Assembly (NCBI GenBank): GCA_021730635.1
Contig: JAJNNC010000001.1
Span: forward strand, 372,001 to 436,000
Source of the DNA: Catalimonadaceae bacterium JC749
GTDB lineage: Bacteria > Bacteroidota > Bacteroidia > Cytophagales > Cyclobacteriaceae
DNA length: 64,000 nucleotides
Reading direction: 5' to 3'
A model generated the notes under the pieces. It had not been told where the DNA came from. It made no database searches and saw only the letters and a program-made list of their open reading frames with translations. The translations under genes were made by a program, and so were the position numbers. Positions 27,245-35,437 of the stretch are shown here, in pieces. Numbering within the stretch: position 1 is the stretch's first letter; each line of letters opens with the position of its first letter.

Positions 27245-28270
27245 TTAAGTCATCAATACAGACTTATAAGCTTCAAACTTTTTTAGAGCCACTCCAGTTC
27301 CCCTAACTACCGCTCTTAGCGGATCATCAGCTACATGCACTGGAAGTTTTGTTTTTAACGCCAGACGCTTATCTAATCCACGCAACAATGCTCCTCCTCC
27401 TGTCAGGTGTATACCGTTATCATAAATATCGGCAGATAACTCAGGAGGTGATATTTCAAGAGCCTTCAATACGGCCTCTTCAATTTTAGAGATAGATTTA
27501 TCTAAGGCAAAGGCAATTTCAGAGTAAGACACTTTGATAACTTTAGGAATACCTGTCATCAGATCCCGCCCTCTAATTTCATAATCATCAGGTTCTTCAT
27601 CCAGTTCGGTCAGCGCTGAACCTACTTCAAGCTTTACTTTTTCGGCTGACCGTTCCCCAATGAGCAGGTTGTGCTGCCTGCGCATATAGTCCAGAATATC
27701 TTTGTTAAAAGTATCTCCGGCCGTACGGATAGACTGATCACAAACAATACCAGATAAGGCAATAACAGCAATTTCAGTAGTACCTCCTCCAATATCTACC
27801 ACCATAGAGCCCACAGGCTGATCAATATCAATACCGATTCCAATTGCGGCGGCAATGGGCTCATGTATCATATAGACTTCTTTGGCACCCGCGTGTTCAG
27901 CTGAGTCACGGACAGCTCTTTTTTCCACCTCAGTAATGCCGGAAGGAATACAAATGATCATGCGGTGAGAGGCTGGAAAATACCGGTTTCCTGTATCAAT
28001 CATCTTGATCATACCTCTGATCATATGTTCTGCTGCATGGAAATCGGCAATAACACCATCTTTTAACGGCCTGATGGTTTTAATATTTTCATGGGTTTTT
28101 TCATGCATCTGCATAGCCTGGCGCCCAATAGCCAGCACCTTGTTTGTGGTGCGATCAATCGCGATGATAGAAGGTTCATCTACGACAATCTTTTCCTTGT
28201 TTATGATAAGCGTATTAGCCGTTCCCAGATCAATAGCGATGTCACTGGAAAATAAATCGAAAAATCCCAT
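27245..28270 (-). CDS. mreB: rod shape-determining protein MreB
   Basis: Bacterial actin that forms membrane-bound filaments guiding lateral wall synthesis. The 341-residue protein has all actin-fold signatures: phosphate 1 motif AIDLGTANTLI near residue 12, the membrane-binding N-terminus MGFFDLFSSD, phosphate 2 motif VVDIGGGTTEIAVI, and the adenosine motif LTGGGALLRGLDKRL. It is the first gene of a five-gene minus-strand operon with mreC, mreD, mrdA and rodA. A 410-nt region upstream is expected to carry the operon promoter. Confidence 0.97.
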   Translation of the reverse strand: MGFFDLFSSDIAIDLGTANTLIINKEKIVVDEPSIIAIDRTTNKVLAIGRQAMQMHEKTHENIKTIRPLKDGVIADFHAAEHMIRGMIKMIDTGNRYFPASHRMIICIPSGITEVEKRAVRDSAEHAGAKEVYMIHEPIAAAIGIGIDIDQPVGSMVVDIGGGTTEIAVIALSGIVCDQSIRTAGDTFNKDILDYMRRQHNLLIGERSAEKVKLEVGSALTELDEEPDDYEIRGRDLMTGIPKVIKVSYSEIAFALDKSISKIEEAVLKALEISPPELSADIYDNGIHLTGGGALLRGLDKRLALKTKLPVHVADDPLRAVVRGTGVALKKFEAYKSVLMT

Positions 28271-28680
28271 GTTCTTTCTGATACCTATTTATATGTTGAA
28301 CTAATTAGAAATGCATTTGAAATTATGCAAATTTGCCTTAAGAATAAGACATTTTAAAACATTATTTCGCATAGACTTACTAATAAGTAAGAAATTTTTA
28401 AATTATTCACGAAACGAAAATAATTGACATCTTACCACTTGACTGCAAAATGTTTCGCGCAAAATTAGAACGAAAATTCAATTAATAACAGAGGCTTTGG
28501 CAAATTCTAAACTTAGAAAATGAAGATTAGGAGATTTCCTAAAACCTTTTATATCAGAGGGTAATGTTCTGTAATTTTGGTTGTCTGATAGGAAAAGTTT
28601 AAAAACATTACCTTACTTCGTACAGCTGACCAAGCTACGCTACACTTACCATGAAAATTTTAAGATAGCAAGTGTACAGG
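28271..28680. other. 410-nt intergenic region upstream of mreB
   Basis: AT-rich region expected to hold the mre operon promoter on the minus strand. The best -7-like box is TAATTTTG (minus strand, 28467-28460), but no TTG lies 19-23 nt upstream of it, so I do not annotate a promoter. A small hairpin TTAGGA-GATT-TCCTAA lies near 28529-28544, and an imperfect repeat pair ACACTT/AAGTGT flanks 28640-28676, which may end the DUF4296 transcript. There is no small gene. Confidence 0.4.
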
Positions 28681-29115
28681 TTATGGTGTTTCCGTACTCA
28701 CCTCATTGGATTTCTCCAGACTGTTCAAAACGCTCAGACTATCCACTACAGCCGAATATATTTCATCCAGCTGGTTCATATGAGATAAGTAGTATTGATA
28801 GCTTTGGTAATAAACTGAATCATCGATATCGTGTTTCTCAAATAAGTAATGCTCGTAATTCCGGAAAAGCATTTCAACAGAATCAGATTTCTGCACGCCT
28901 ATATAACTCATCTTTGCTTCAGTCAAATGCAAGTCGATTAAAAACGAGATCATTTTTTCTTTGCTCAACAAGTTAGCAGGCTTCTTTACATATTCTTTTC
29001 CATCCTTTTGGACACAACCTATAATCCATCCGCTACATAGTAAAACAAGCAGAATCTTGCAGATTAAATTATACTGTAAAATGTTTTGCTTCATAAGCTT
29101 TGTATTCTTCTGCAT
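28681..29115 (-). CDS. DUF4296 lipoprotein
   Basis: A 144-residue protein with a lipoprotein signal ending in WIIGC (Cys near residue 34). The conserved segments LLSKEKMISFLIDLHLTEAK and the helical YEHYLFEKHDIDDSVYYQSY followed by YYLSHMNQLDEIY match DUF4296 (PF14129), a Bacteroidota-restricted family of unknown function whose pattern 'F----D-HL-EA' is clear here. The start at 29115 gives a long n-region; the ATG at 29094 (MKQNILQYNL) would give a more normal signal peptide. It is a stand-alone gene between yicC and the mre operon. Confidence 0.82.
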   Translation of the reverse strand: MQKNTKLMKQNILQYNLICKILLVLLCSGWIIGCVQKDGKEYVKKPANLLSKEKMISFLIDLHLTEAKMSYIGVQKSDSVEMLFRNYEHYLFEKHDIDDSVYYQSYQYYLSHMNQLDEIYSAVVDSLSVLNSLEKSNEVSTETP

Positions 29116-29255
29116 ATTGAATGCTCAATATTGAGAACGAAAAAGGAAGAGAAAAGCATATTTTATTTTTTGAAAATCGCTGTGGCAAAAGGGTACCGAA
29201 AAATAAGGCAACAGCTATAGACTGAGCATAAGGTGAAAGCAACCAAGGGGTTTGA

Positions 29256-30131
29256 CTAGAGTATGTTTAAAATTTGTTCTTTGATTTTTTCCAACTCCTC
29301 TTTCATGCCTACTACATATCGTTGTATGATAGCGTCATTAGCTTTTGAACCAATGGTATTGATTTCCCGGCCAATTTCCTGAGAAATAAACCCCAGTTTC
29401 TTGCCATTAGATTCCGGTTCCTGCAACACTTCCATGAAGTAGTCTAAATGATTGGTAAGCCTTACAATTTCTTCATTGATATCCAGTTTTTCAATATAAT
29501 AGATCAACTCCTGCTCAAAACGGTTTTTGTCAATTTTTTCTGCCTCTAACTCCTCAAACTGACTTTTCAATTTAGCCTTCATCTTTGTATCCCTTTCCGG
29601 CACCTGATCCTTTATTTTTTCCAGCCAGGCTCTGATGCTGGCAATGCACTGAGACAGGTCATTTTCTAAAGCCACGCCTTCCTGAATTCTGAATTGTTCG
29701 CAGCGATCCAGGGCTTCTTCTATAACTTGTTTTACTTCCTGCCAGATGGTTTCATCTATCGTTTCTTGTACATTTGGTTGAATAACATCTGGAGCCTGGG
29801 CAGCCAATCTAAAAATATCGCCGGAGGTATCCTGAAGCTCAAGTTTCAATTCTTGATAGACTTTGTAATATGCTTTGAATGCTTCTTTGTTAAGCAAAGT
29901 GGTTTCCTGAATCACAGGACTTCCTGCAAAATCTATTGTTATTGAAACCTTTCCTCTTTTAACTTTTTCGGCCAGCAAGCCTCGAACTTCTATTTCTTTG
30001 TCATTAAAAATACGAGGCAGTTTTACGTTAGCATCGAGAAATTTTGAATTCAGGGTTTTGATCTCAGCAACAGTTTCATAGCCGTTGCTCTCCCGCTGCG
30101 CCTTGCCATAACCAGTCATTGATTTAATCAT
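29256..30131 (-). CDS. yicC: YicC-family endoribonuclease
   Basis: A 291-residue protein starting MIKSMTGYGKAQRESNGYET, the diagnostic N-terminus of YicC. An open frame continues 19 codons further upstream but those residues are not part of the family. The middle is strongly helical and the end is SQEIGREINTIGSKANDAII followed by VVGMKEELEKIKEQ, the conserved C-terminal DUF1732 region. E. coli YicC is a stress-linked endoribonuclease that cuts RyhB and other RNAs. In Bacteroidota its role is not established. It is divergent from the pyruvate-kinase-like gene. Confidence 0.93.
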   Translation of the reverse strand: MIKSMTGYGKAQRESNGYETVAEIKTLNSKFLDANVKLPRIFNDKEIEVRGLLAEKVKRGKVSITIDFAGSPVIQETTLLNKEAFKAYYKVYQELKLELQDTSGDIFRLAAQAPDVIQPNVQETIDETIWQEVKQVIEEALDRCEQFRIQEGVALENDLSQCIASIRAWLEKIKDQVPERDTKMKAKLKSQFEELEAEKIDKNRFEQELIYYIEKLDINEEIVRLTNHLDYFMEVLQEPESNGKKLGFISQEIGREINTIGSKANDAIIQRYVVGMKEELEKIKEQILNIL

Positions 30132-30325
30132 AATATAAAAGTGTGTGGCGGAGATAATAATAAATTTAAATATAAAACCAACGTTCAAATCTATAAAATT
30201 CAGAAATTATATATAACAGTATTTCTTCCGTCATGTTTTCCTATAACTATTGTACCAGTGCTTTATGTTGTGAATGTTTCCTGGTATTACAACTACTTTA
30301 GATTATAGGCTCAAATTTGACCATT

Positions 30326-32173
30326 ATGCTTACCAATAGTAAAGAAGACCTAATACAAATTGAGGAAAGAATTAAGGAGATACAGTCCTATGCCTACAGA
30401 CTGGAAGAACGTTTTCAGCCTATTCTTGAGTCGGTTCACCCCAAAAATCAAAAAAGCGCCCTTAACCTGTTACATTACATTGCATTGAGGCATCACAACA
30501 TTGATGATATACAACGTCATCTTTCCAGTGTTGGTATTTCTTCCCTTCAGCATGCGGAAGGTCATGTGATGGCCAATATTCAAATGGTTTTGCGTATTAT
30601 TCACCAACTGGCTTCTAAAGAAACGAATCAAGAGGAGGCTCCAGTTTCCTTTACAGAAGGAATCCGTATTCGAGCAAACAATAGGAAAGCTGTTTTCGGG
30701 CCTAATCCGCATAGAAAGAGGAGTGTTCATATTATGGTTACTTTTCCTACGGAAGCGGCCACTCAATACTCCTTGGTAAAAAAAATGATAAAGGCCGGAA
30801 TGGATTGTGCCCGTATCAACTGTGCTAAAGACGATGAAAAAGTCTGGGAAAAAATGATCAAAAATGTCAGGAAGGCAGAAGAGGAACTGGGTACACACTG
30901 CAAGATCTTAATGGATTTGGCCGGCCCTAAAATAAGGACAGGTTCTATCAAAAAAGGACCTAAGGTAATTAAAATAATTCCTTTTCAGGGCTTTAAAGGA
31001 GAAACTATCAAACCAGCGACTTTACGTTTTTCTACTAAATTTAAACAACCTTCCAAAAATGAAGCCGTCATTCCAGTTGGTAAAAACTGGCTTTCTAAAA
31101 TCCAAAAAGGAGATAAAGTCTTATTTACCGATACCCGCGGCCATAAAAGGAAGATTGAAATCAAGAAGGTGGAAAAAAAGGGAGCAGTGGCAGACCTCGA
31201 CAAGGCTTCCTTTCTGGATGAAGGTACCGAACTGGTTCTGCGCCGAAACAACAAGATTATTGAGAAAACTACTATTGGCAAAATTCCTGCAGCCAAGCAG
31301 TATATATTGCTCAAAAAAGGAGATTTGTTATATCTTCACAAAGATGACCAGCCGGGAGAGCCACCCCAGTACAATGAGGCAGGAAAAATAAAGCGCCCGG
31401 GCCATATTGGCTGTTCTCTTCCTGAAATTTTTGATGATGTAGAAACAGGAGACCCTATCTCTTTTGATGACGGAAAAATAAAAGGAAAGATCACGGAAAC
31501 CTCTTCTGACCAATTAACTGTGGAGGTCACTTACGCTAAAAATGATCAGCGTTCCCTGAAGCCGGATAAAGGTATCAATCTGCCGGAATCTTACCTAAGT
31601 GTAAGTGGCTTGACAGACAAAGACTTAAAGGATCTGGATTTTGTGGTGAGGCATGCCGATATCGTCAATCTTTCTTTTGTCCGGGATCCTAAAGATGTTT
31701 TAAATTTCCTGGAAGAACTAAAAAATCGAGAGGCAGAAAAAATTGCCATTATGTTAAAAATTGAAACACAACGTGCTGTCAATAATCTACCCTGGCTTAT
31801 ACTACATGCTATGCAGCATTATCCGGTAAGTATTATGCTAGCCAGAGGCGACTTAGCCATAGAAACCGGTTGGGAAGAAATGGCAGTACTGCAAGATGAA
31901 ATTCTCTGGCTGTGTGAAGCAGCGCACGTCCCTAGTGTTTGGGCTACCCAAGTGCTCGAGGGTATGGCTAAAAAAGGATTACCAAAACGAGCGGAGATTA
32001 CTGATGCTGCCATGGCACACCAGGCCGACTGTGTGATGCTCAATAAGGGTAAATACACCATAGAAACCATCGAGATGCTGGAAGACATTCTTCAAAAAAT
32101 GGAAAAGCAAAAGATGAAAAGCTCCAACCTGGTACAACAGTTAAACATCGAAGAGGCCTTCTTACACAACTAA
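30326..32173 (+). CDS. atypical pyruvate kinase-family protein with N-terminal helical extension
   Basis: A 615-residue protein. Residues 1-130 are a helical extension with LLHYIALRHHNIDDIQRHLS, SLQHAEGHVMANIQ; similar extensions occur in long pyruvate-kinase-like proteins of other bacteria. The barrel then begins (VTFPTEAATQYSLVKKMIKA; CARINCAKD near 161; MDLAGPKIRTG). Later it has DIVNLSFVRDP, IMLKIETQRAV, MLARGDLAIETGWEE and WATQVLEGM, so the Lys, Glu and Asp of the active site appear kept. The B domain is long, about residues 220-420, with two similar stretches (KGDKVLFTDTRGHKRKIEI and TGDPISFDDGKIKGKITE). The usual C-terminal regulatory domain is absent. It may not be the glycolytic enzyme. 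The start is ATG 30326; TTG 30317 is possible. Confidence 0.82.
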   Translation: MLTNSKEDLIQIEERIKEIQSYAYRLEERFQPILESVHPKNQKSALNLLHYIALRHHNIDDIQRHLSSVGISSLQHAEGHVMANIQMVLRIIHQLASKETNQEEAPVSFTEGIRIRANNRKAVFGPNPHRKRSVHIMVTFPTEAATQYSLVKKMIKAGMDCARINCAKDDEKVWEKMIKNVRKAEEELGTHCKILMDLAGPKIRTGSIKKGPKVIKIIPFQGFKGETIKPATLRFSTKFKQPSKNEAVIPVGKNWLSKIQKGDKVLFTDTRGHKRKIEIKKVEKKGAVADLDKASFLDEGTELVLRRNNKIIEKTTIGKIPAAKQYILLKKGDLLYLHKDDQPGEPPQYNEAGKIKRPGHIGCSLPEIFDDVETGDPISFDDGKIKGKITETSSDQLTVEVTYAKNDQRSLKPDKGINLPESYLSVSGLTDKDLKDLDFVVRHADIVNLSFVRDPKDVLNFLEELKNREAEKIAIMLKIETQRAVNNLPWLILHAMQHYPVSIMLARGDLAIETGWEEMAVLQDEILWLCEAAHVPSVWATQVLEGMAKKGLPKRAEITDAAMAHQADCVMLNKGKYTIETIEMLEDILQKMEKQKMKSSNLVQQLNIEEAFLHN

Positions 32174-32285
32174 CCTGTAAAAGCAGCAACTTTCAGACTC
32201 TTCCGAATCCATCCGACCCCACAGAACAGATCGTAAAGCCAGAACAACAGAGCTACTATTGGATATGGCTAGCTATCTTAAAACA

Positions 32286-32348
32286 AAATCTGCGAGCTAT
32301 ATGAGACTTTTACTACGTGTAAAATGACTCATGATAACTCGCAGATTT
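32286..32348 (-). terminator. long hairpin, probable terminator of the small lipoprotein gene
   Basis: An 11-bp perfect inverted repeat AAATCTGCGAG (32286-32296) and CTCGCAGATTT (32338-32348) encloses a nested stem (ATGAG/CTCAT and TTTTAC/GTAAAA) with a 5-nt loop TACGT. On the minus strand the hairpin is followed by TTTTGTTTTAAG, which suits termination of the lipoprotein transcript ending at 32411. It may also stop plus-strand transcription from the pyruvate-kinase-like gene. Confidence 0.6.
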
Positions 32349-32410
32349 AACAGACACCTTATGCCTCACTTATTGTGCATAAGAAAATCATTCTCCAACT
32401 ATTCAGCTCA

Positions 32411-32551
32411 TCAAGGAGTTCTGATCTTATCCTTAGGAGGAATCAACTCATTGGATGGATTGACAACATCCTCGCTGCAGCTGAATAAAAACATAGTCGG
32501 GATCATCACAGCAAGCAAAAGTTTAGCGGTCTTAGAAACAACTTTTCTCAT
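32411..32551 (-). CDS. 46-residue small lipoprotein
   Basis: A short minus-strand gene: MRKVVSKTAKLLLAVMIPTM, then FLFSCSEDVVNPSNELIPPK, then DKIRTP and stop TGA at 32411-32413. It has a classical lipoprotein signal (basic n-region, hydrophobic core, lipobox LFSC with Cys25) and a mature part of only 22 residues with Pro and acidic residues. The frame, signal peptide and downstream hairpin together support a real gene. The function is unknown; small lipoproteins like this may be antigenic or envelope-stress factors, but that is speculation. No promoter box was seen in the AT-rich upstream region. Confidence 0.65.
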   Translation of the reverse strand: MRKVVSKTAKLLLAVMIPTMFLFSCSEDVVNPSNELIPPKDKIRTP

Positions 32552-33121
32552 AGTAAAGGTAGTTTAGTTATTAGGGTAGAAAATTACGATGTAATATTTA
32601 TTAATGTTAATATGATTGTAAATATAGTTTTTTAAATAATAGCTTGCAAAATTTTGTTATGTTTTTTGAATTTGTTTACAAATTAAGTATGAATGTTACA
32701 GTGTTGGCTTATAAAGCAAGTGTTAAATTAAATTTTTTATCGCTAAATTTTTTGTGGCATCTCCCAAACAATCAAATACCCTTTATCAGAAAAAATAGGA
32801 TTTGTAAGTAACTCAATTATAACTATTTACTAAAAGTATATTGCATATATACAAATCAATACTTCGTTATTTGCAAAATGAATTTACCAAACACAAAGAT
32901 GGTATAAATATTTTTTGAGTATAAATAACTATAATAATTAGCTATTCTCTACTAAATTTTCAAATAATAATACTCAAGTTTGCTGGATGATACACACGTA
33001 ATATATTGTAAGAATTACAACTTTTTATTGCTTTTATTAAGGTAAGAATATGTGCAAATTGCAGCAATTCATATAATTTTTTTTAGTTAATTGACCCCTA
33101 AATCTTTGAATGTGAAGTATG
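32552..33121. other. long AT-rich intergenic region
   Basis: About 570 nt of strongly AT-rich DNA between the divergent small lipoprotein gene and the membrane-protein gene. I found no open frame with a convincing start, no tRNA-like or riboswitch-like fold, and no long repeat. It must contain the promoter of the small lipoprotein gene. It could hold a small RNA, but nothing in the sequence shows one. Confidence 0.35.
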
Positions 33122-33129
33122 TAAGTTTG
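33122..33129 (+). promoter_or_regulatory. -7 promoter box of the membrane-protein gene
   Basis: TAAGTTTG matches TAnnTTTG and lies 31 nt before the ATG at 33161. Upstream TTTG occurs at 33105-33108, closer than the usual spacer, so the -33 element is uncertain. Confidence 0.4.
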
Positions 33130-33160
33130 AATTGAAACAGGAAATATGTAATATATCCGT

Positions 33161-33790
33161 ATGAAAGCTGTAAAGAAACCTTTGATCGAACTTACAGGCA
33201 AAAGTTTTCGGTATACCTTTAAAGACCGGAGAAAATTATTCAGTCTGATCCTGGTCCTTTTACTCCCATTTGTGGGTCAGATTTGGAGAGCAATTCCGGA
33301 GAATATAGAGTTTGTTCAATATGGTCATTTATACATATTTATCTATACCTTCGTCACTCATTTCAGCTTCTTTCTCATTGCCATCGCCTGGTTCCTTACC
33401 ATCCACCGCCGTGATTTTGCACTACAAATACTGGCTATGGCTGCTATCTGCTATGGCATCTTTGTAACCTTTGATACCTTACCCATTACAAATCATACTC
33501 CTCTCTGGCTTGATATTCTTACTTCGCTGGTCATCTTTATCTTTGTCTGTGCTTACATTTATTATATCTATAAAAACTATGTCAATCGCTCCATAGACTA
33601 TAAAGTACTGCACGACGGTATTGTTCATGACCTGCACCATGAGCGATTTTTAAATGAAATCAGCCGTATTGAAGGATTAATGGATATGGCGGAAATGGAA
33701 GAGCCTTACAAATCGATCTGTCAGAAAGAAATTGCCAAACTGAAAGAATCTGTTGCCTACATTGCCGAAAAGTATAGCGATCTGAAGTAA
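33161..33790 (+). CDS. four-helix membrane protein of unknown function
   Basis: A 209-residue protein. Residues 28-42 (LILVLLLPFVGQIW), 57-82, 88-105 and 118-142 are hydrophobic helices (for example LYIFIYTFVTHFSFFLIAIA and LDILTSLVIFIFVCAYIYYI). The last 65 residues are charged and helical with HDGIVHDLHHERFLNEISR and look like a cytoplasmic tail. The architecture of four helices plus a helical tail recalls sensor input domains without an effector, but no kinase, cyclase or HTH domain is present. No family was recognised. It is monocistronic and ends directly at the stop of the convergent ABC gene. Confidence 0.7.
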   Translation: MKAVKKPLIELTGKSFRYTFKDRRKLFSLILVLLLPFVGQIWRAIPENIEFVQYGHLYIFIYTFVTHFSFFLIAIAWFLTIHRRDFALQILAMAAICYGIFVTFDTLPITNHTPLWLDILTSLVIFIFVCAYIYYIYKNYVNRSIDYKVLHDGIVHDLHHERFLNEISRIEGLMDMAEMEEPYKSICQKEIAKLKESVAYIAEKYSDLK

Positions 33791-35365
33791 TTATTGCCCA
33801 GTCTGAACGTATTGTTTCAAATCTGAGATACGTTCTATCTTTAGTCTCTTCGCCTGATTTTCTCTCATCATCATGGCAGTAGTATTGTTAAAACCTAAGG
33901 GCTGCAGCCATTCCAGTTCAAATCTTTTTTCAGACATTCTCTTCACATATTCATACACTTTCTGCTTATCACGAATCAGACTATCTATTACATCTTTCTC
34001 CGGCTGGAGTAATACCAATAACCCCGTGCCGGTATATTCCGGATAAATATCCACTGCATCTGTTTTCATAGCATCCATCAATAATTTGGTACCACCAAAA
34101 CCCAATCTTAACTCAACCGTCAAAGGGCTGTACGCTTCAATCAAAGCGGCAAACATTTCAGCCAGGATAAAATTCTCTGTAAAACTTTTGGATCCTATTA
34201 CGATAGCTGGTTCACCTGTTCGTTTGGGAATGGTTTTCATGCCTGATTTTTCCAAAAATGCCCTGGCTACTTCTCTTGAAGATCTTTTTTCCTGATCCAC
34301 CTCAAAGTTCATCTGCATCATAGCTTCTTCAGAAATTTTGCCTGCCAGCCGGCTGAAGATGTTTCTGAGCTGTGGGTATTGCTCCAGTATCTCCTTTCTT
34401 GCCAATGGTGCTGCATAATAGGGAGGGTAGTAATTTTTATCATCTTTCAATACCCGAAGATCATACGCTTTAATTCTACCATCCGTGGAAAAGCCACTAA
34501 TCACATCTACTTTTTTGTTTCGCAATGCCTCATACATTAATCCTATTTCCATCTCTCTGACTGGCAGTGTAAAACCGTAAGCTTTGGTAAAGCCCGGATA
34601 TCCATCTTCCCTTTCCATGAATTCTGAATTGAAGCCTGCTGTCAGCAATTTTTTGCTATCCATCGTCATATTTTCCACCAAGGCATATCCTACCAACAGG
34701 ACACCTGTCAAAGTGGCGATCACCAGCAAAGGTTTCAGCAGAACCTGTATGTACTTCTGAAAAATACTCAGAATGGCATCCAGCAAGATAGCCAGCAGAG
34801 AAGCAGGAATGGCACCTGCCAGAATCATGTTAACATTATTGACAGCTATTCCGCGAAAAATAAATTCTCCCAATCCTCCGGCAGCGATAAGGGCACACAA
34901 GGTAGCCACACCGATGTTGATAACCATGGCAGTCCGGATACCGGCAAAAATGACAGGGGTAGCCAGAGGAAGTTCTACCTTTTTTAGAATTTGACTGCTG
35001 GACATGCCTAGTCCTCTGGCTGCTTCGATCACTGCCGGATCAACACCTTCAATGCCCGTATAGGTATTTCGTACAATAGGAAGCAAGGCGTATAAGAAAA
35101 GAGCGATAATGGCTGGTGTAACTCCTATGCCAAAAACAGGAAGCAGAAAACCCAATAGGGCGATGCTTGGTACTGTCTGGATGATGTTGACAAACCCTAA
35201 TACTGACCGGGAGAGGTATTGATAACGGGTCAGTAAGATACCGGCTGCAATGCCTACTACAATGGCAATCAGCAAGGCTATTGAAGTAATCCATATATGC
35301 TCATAGGTTTGCTCCAGTATTTCCTGCCGATGTTCCAGTACAAATGAAATAAACCCTTTCAGCAA
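33791..35365 (-). CDS. osmolyte-type ABC permease fused to a circularly permuted substrate-binding domain
   Basis: A 524-residue fusion. Residues 1-225 form an OpuCB/ProW-like permease with about six helices and the EAA loop VIEAARGLGMSSSQILKKVE. The rest is an OpuCC/EgtUC-like binding domain, but in swapped order. Residues about 240-380 (GFNSEFMEREDGYPG, VDVISGFSTDGRIKAYDL, NYYPPYYAAPL) match the second half of the standard protein. Residues about 385-524 (AIVIGSKSFTENFILAEM, VDIYPEYTGTGL, LGFNNTTAMMMRE) match its first half. Glycine betaine, choline or ergothioneine are plausible ligands by family only. The start is TTG. It follows pnp by 72 nt, and no ATPase gene lies nearby, so the ATP-binding partner must be elsewhere. 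Confidence 0.85.
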   Translation of the reverse strand: MLKGFISFVLEHRQEILEQTYEHIWITSIALLIAIVVGIAAGILLTRYQYLSRSVLGFVNIIQTVPSIALLGFLLPVFGIGVTPAIIALFLYALLPIVRNTYTGIEGVDPAVIEAARGLGMSSSQILKKVELPLATPVIFAGIRTAMVINIGVATLCALIAAGGLGEFIFRGIAVNNVNMILAGAIPASLLAILLDAILSIFQKYIQVLLKPLLVIATLTGVLLVGYALVENMTMDSKKLLTAGFNSEFMEREDGYPGFTKAYGFTLPVREMEIGLMYEALRNKKVDVISGFSTDGRIKAYDLRVLKDDKNYYPPYYAAPLARKEILEQYPQLRNIFSRLAGKISEEAMMQMNFEVDQEKRSSREVARAFLEKSGMKTIPKRTGEPAIVIGSKSFTENFILAEMFAALIEAYSPLTVELRLGFGGTKLLMDAMKTDAVDIYPEYTGTGLLVLLQPEKDVIDSLIRDKQKVYEYVKRMSEKRFELEWLQPLGFNNTTAMMMRENQAKRLKIERISDLKQYVQTGQ

Positions 35366-35437
35366 TGGCTTTGCATTTAACTACGTTGACGACTAGCTAT
35401 GCTATCTATATTTTCTCGAAGTCCCAGAAGAGCATCT

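Noticed and set aside
28460-28467. mreB promoter from TAATTTTG on the minus strand
   Set aside because: No TTG or TTTG lies at 19-23 nt upstream, and AT-rich DNA gives such boxes by chance.
32331-32567. A plus-strand open frame of 78 codons
   Set aside because: It runs opposite to the small lipoprotein gene, has no recognisable signal or domain, and the minus strand has a clear lipoprotein signal.
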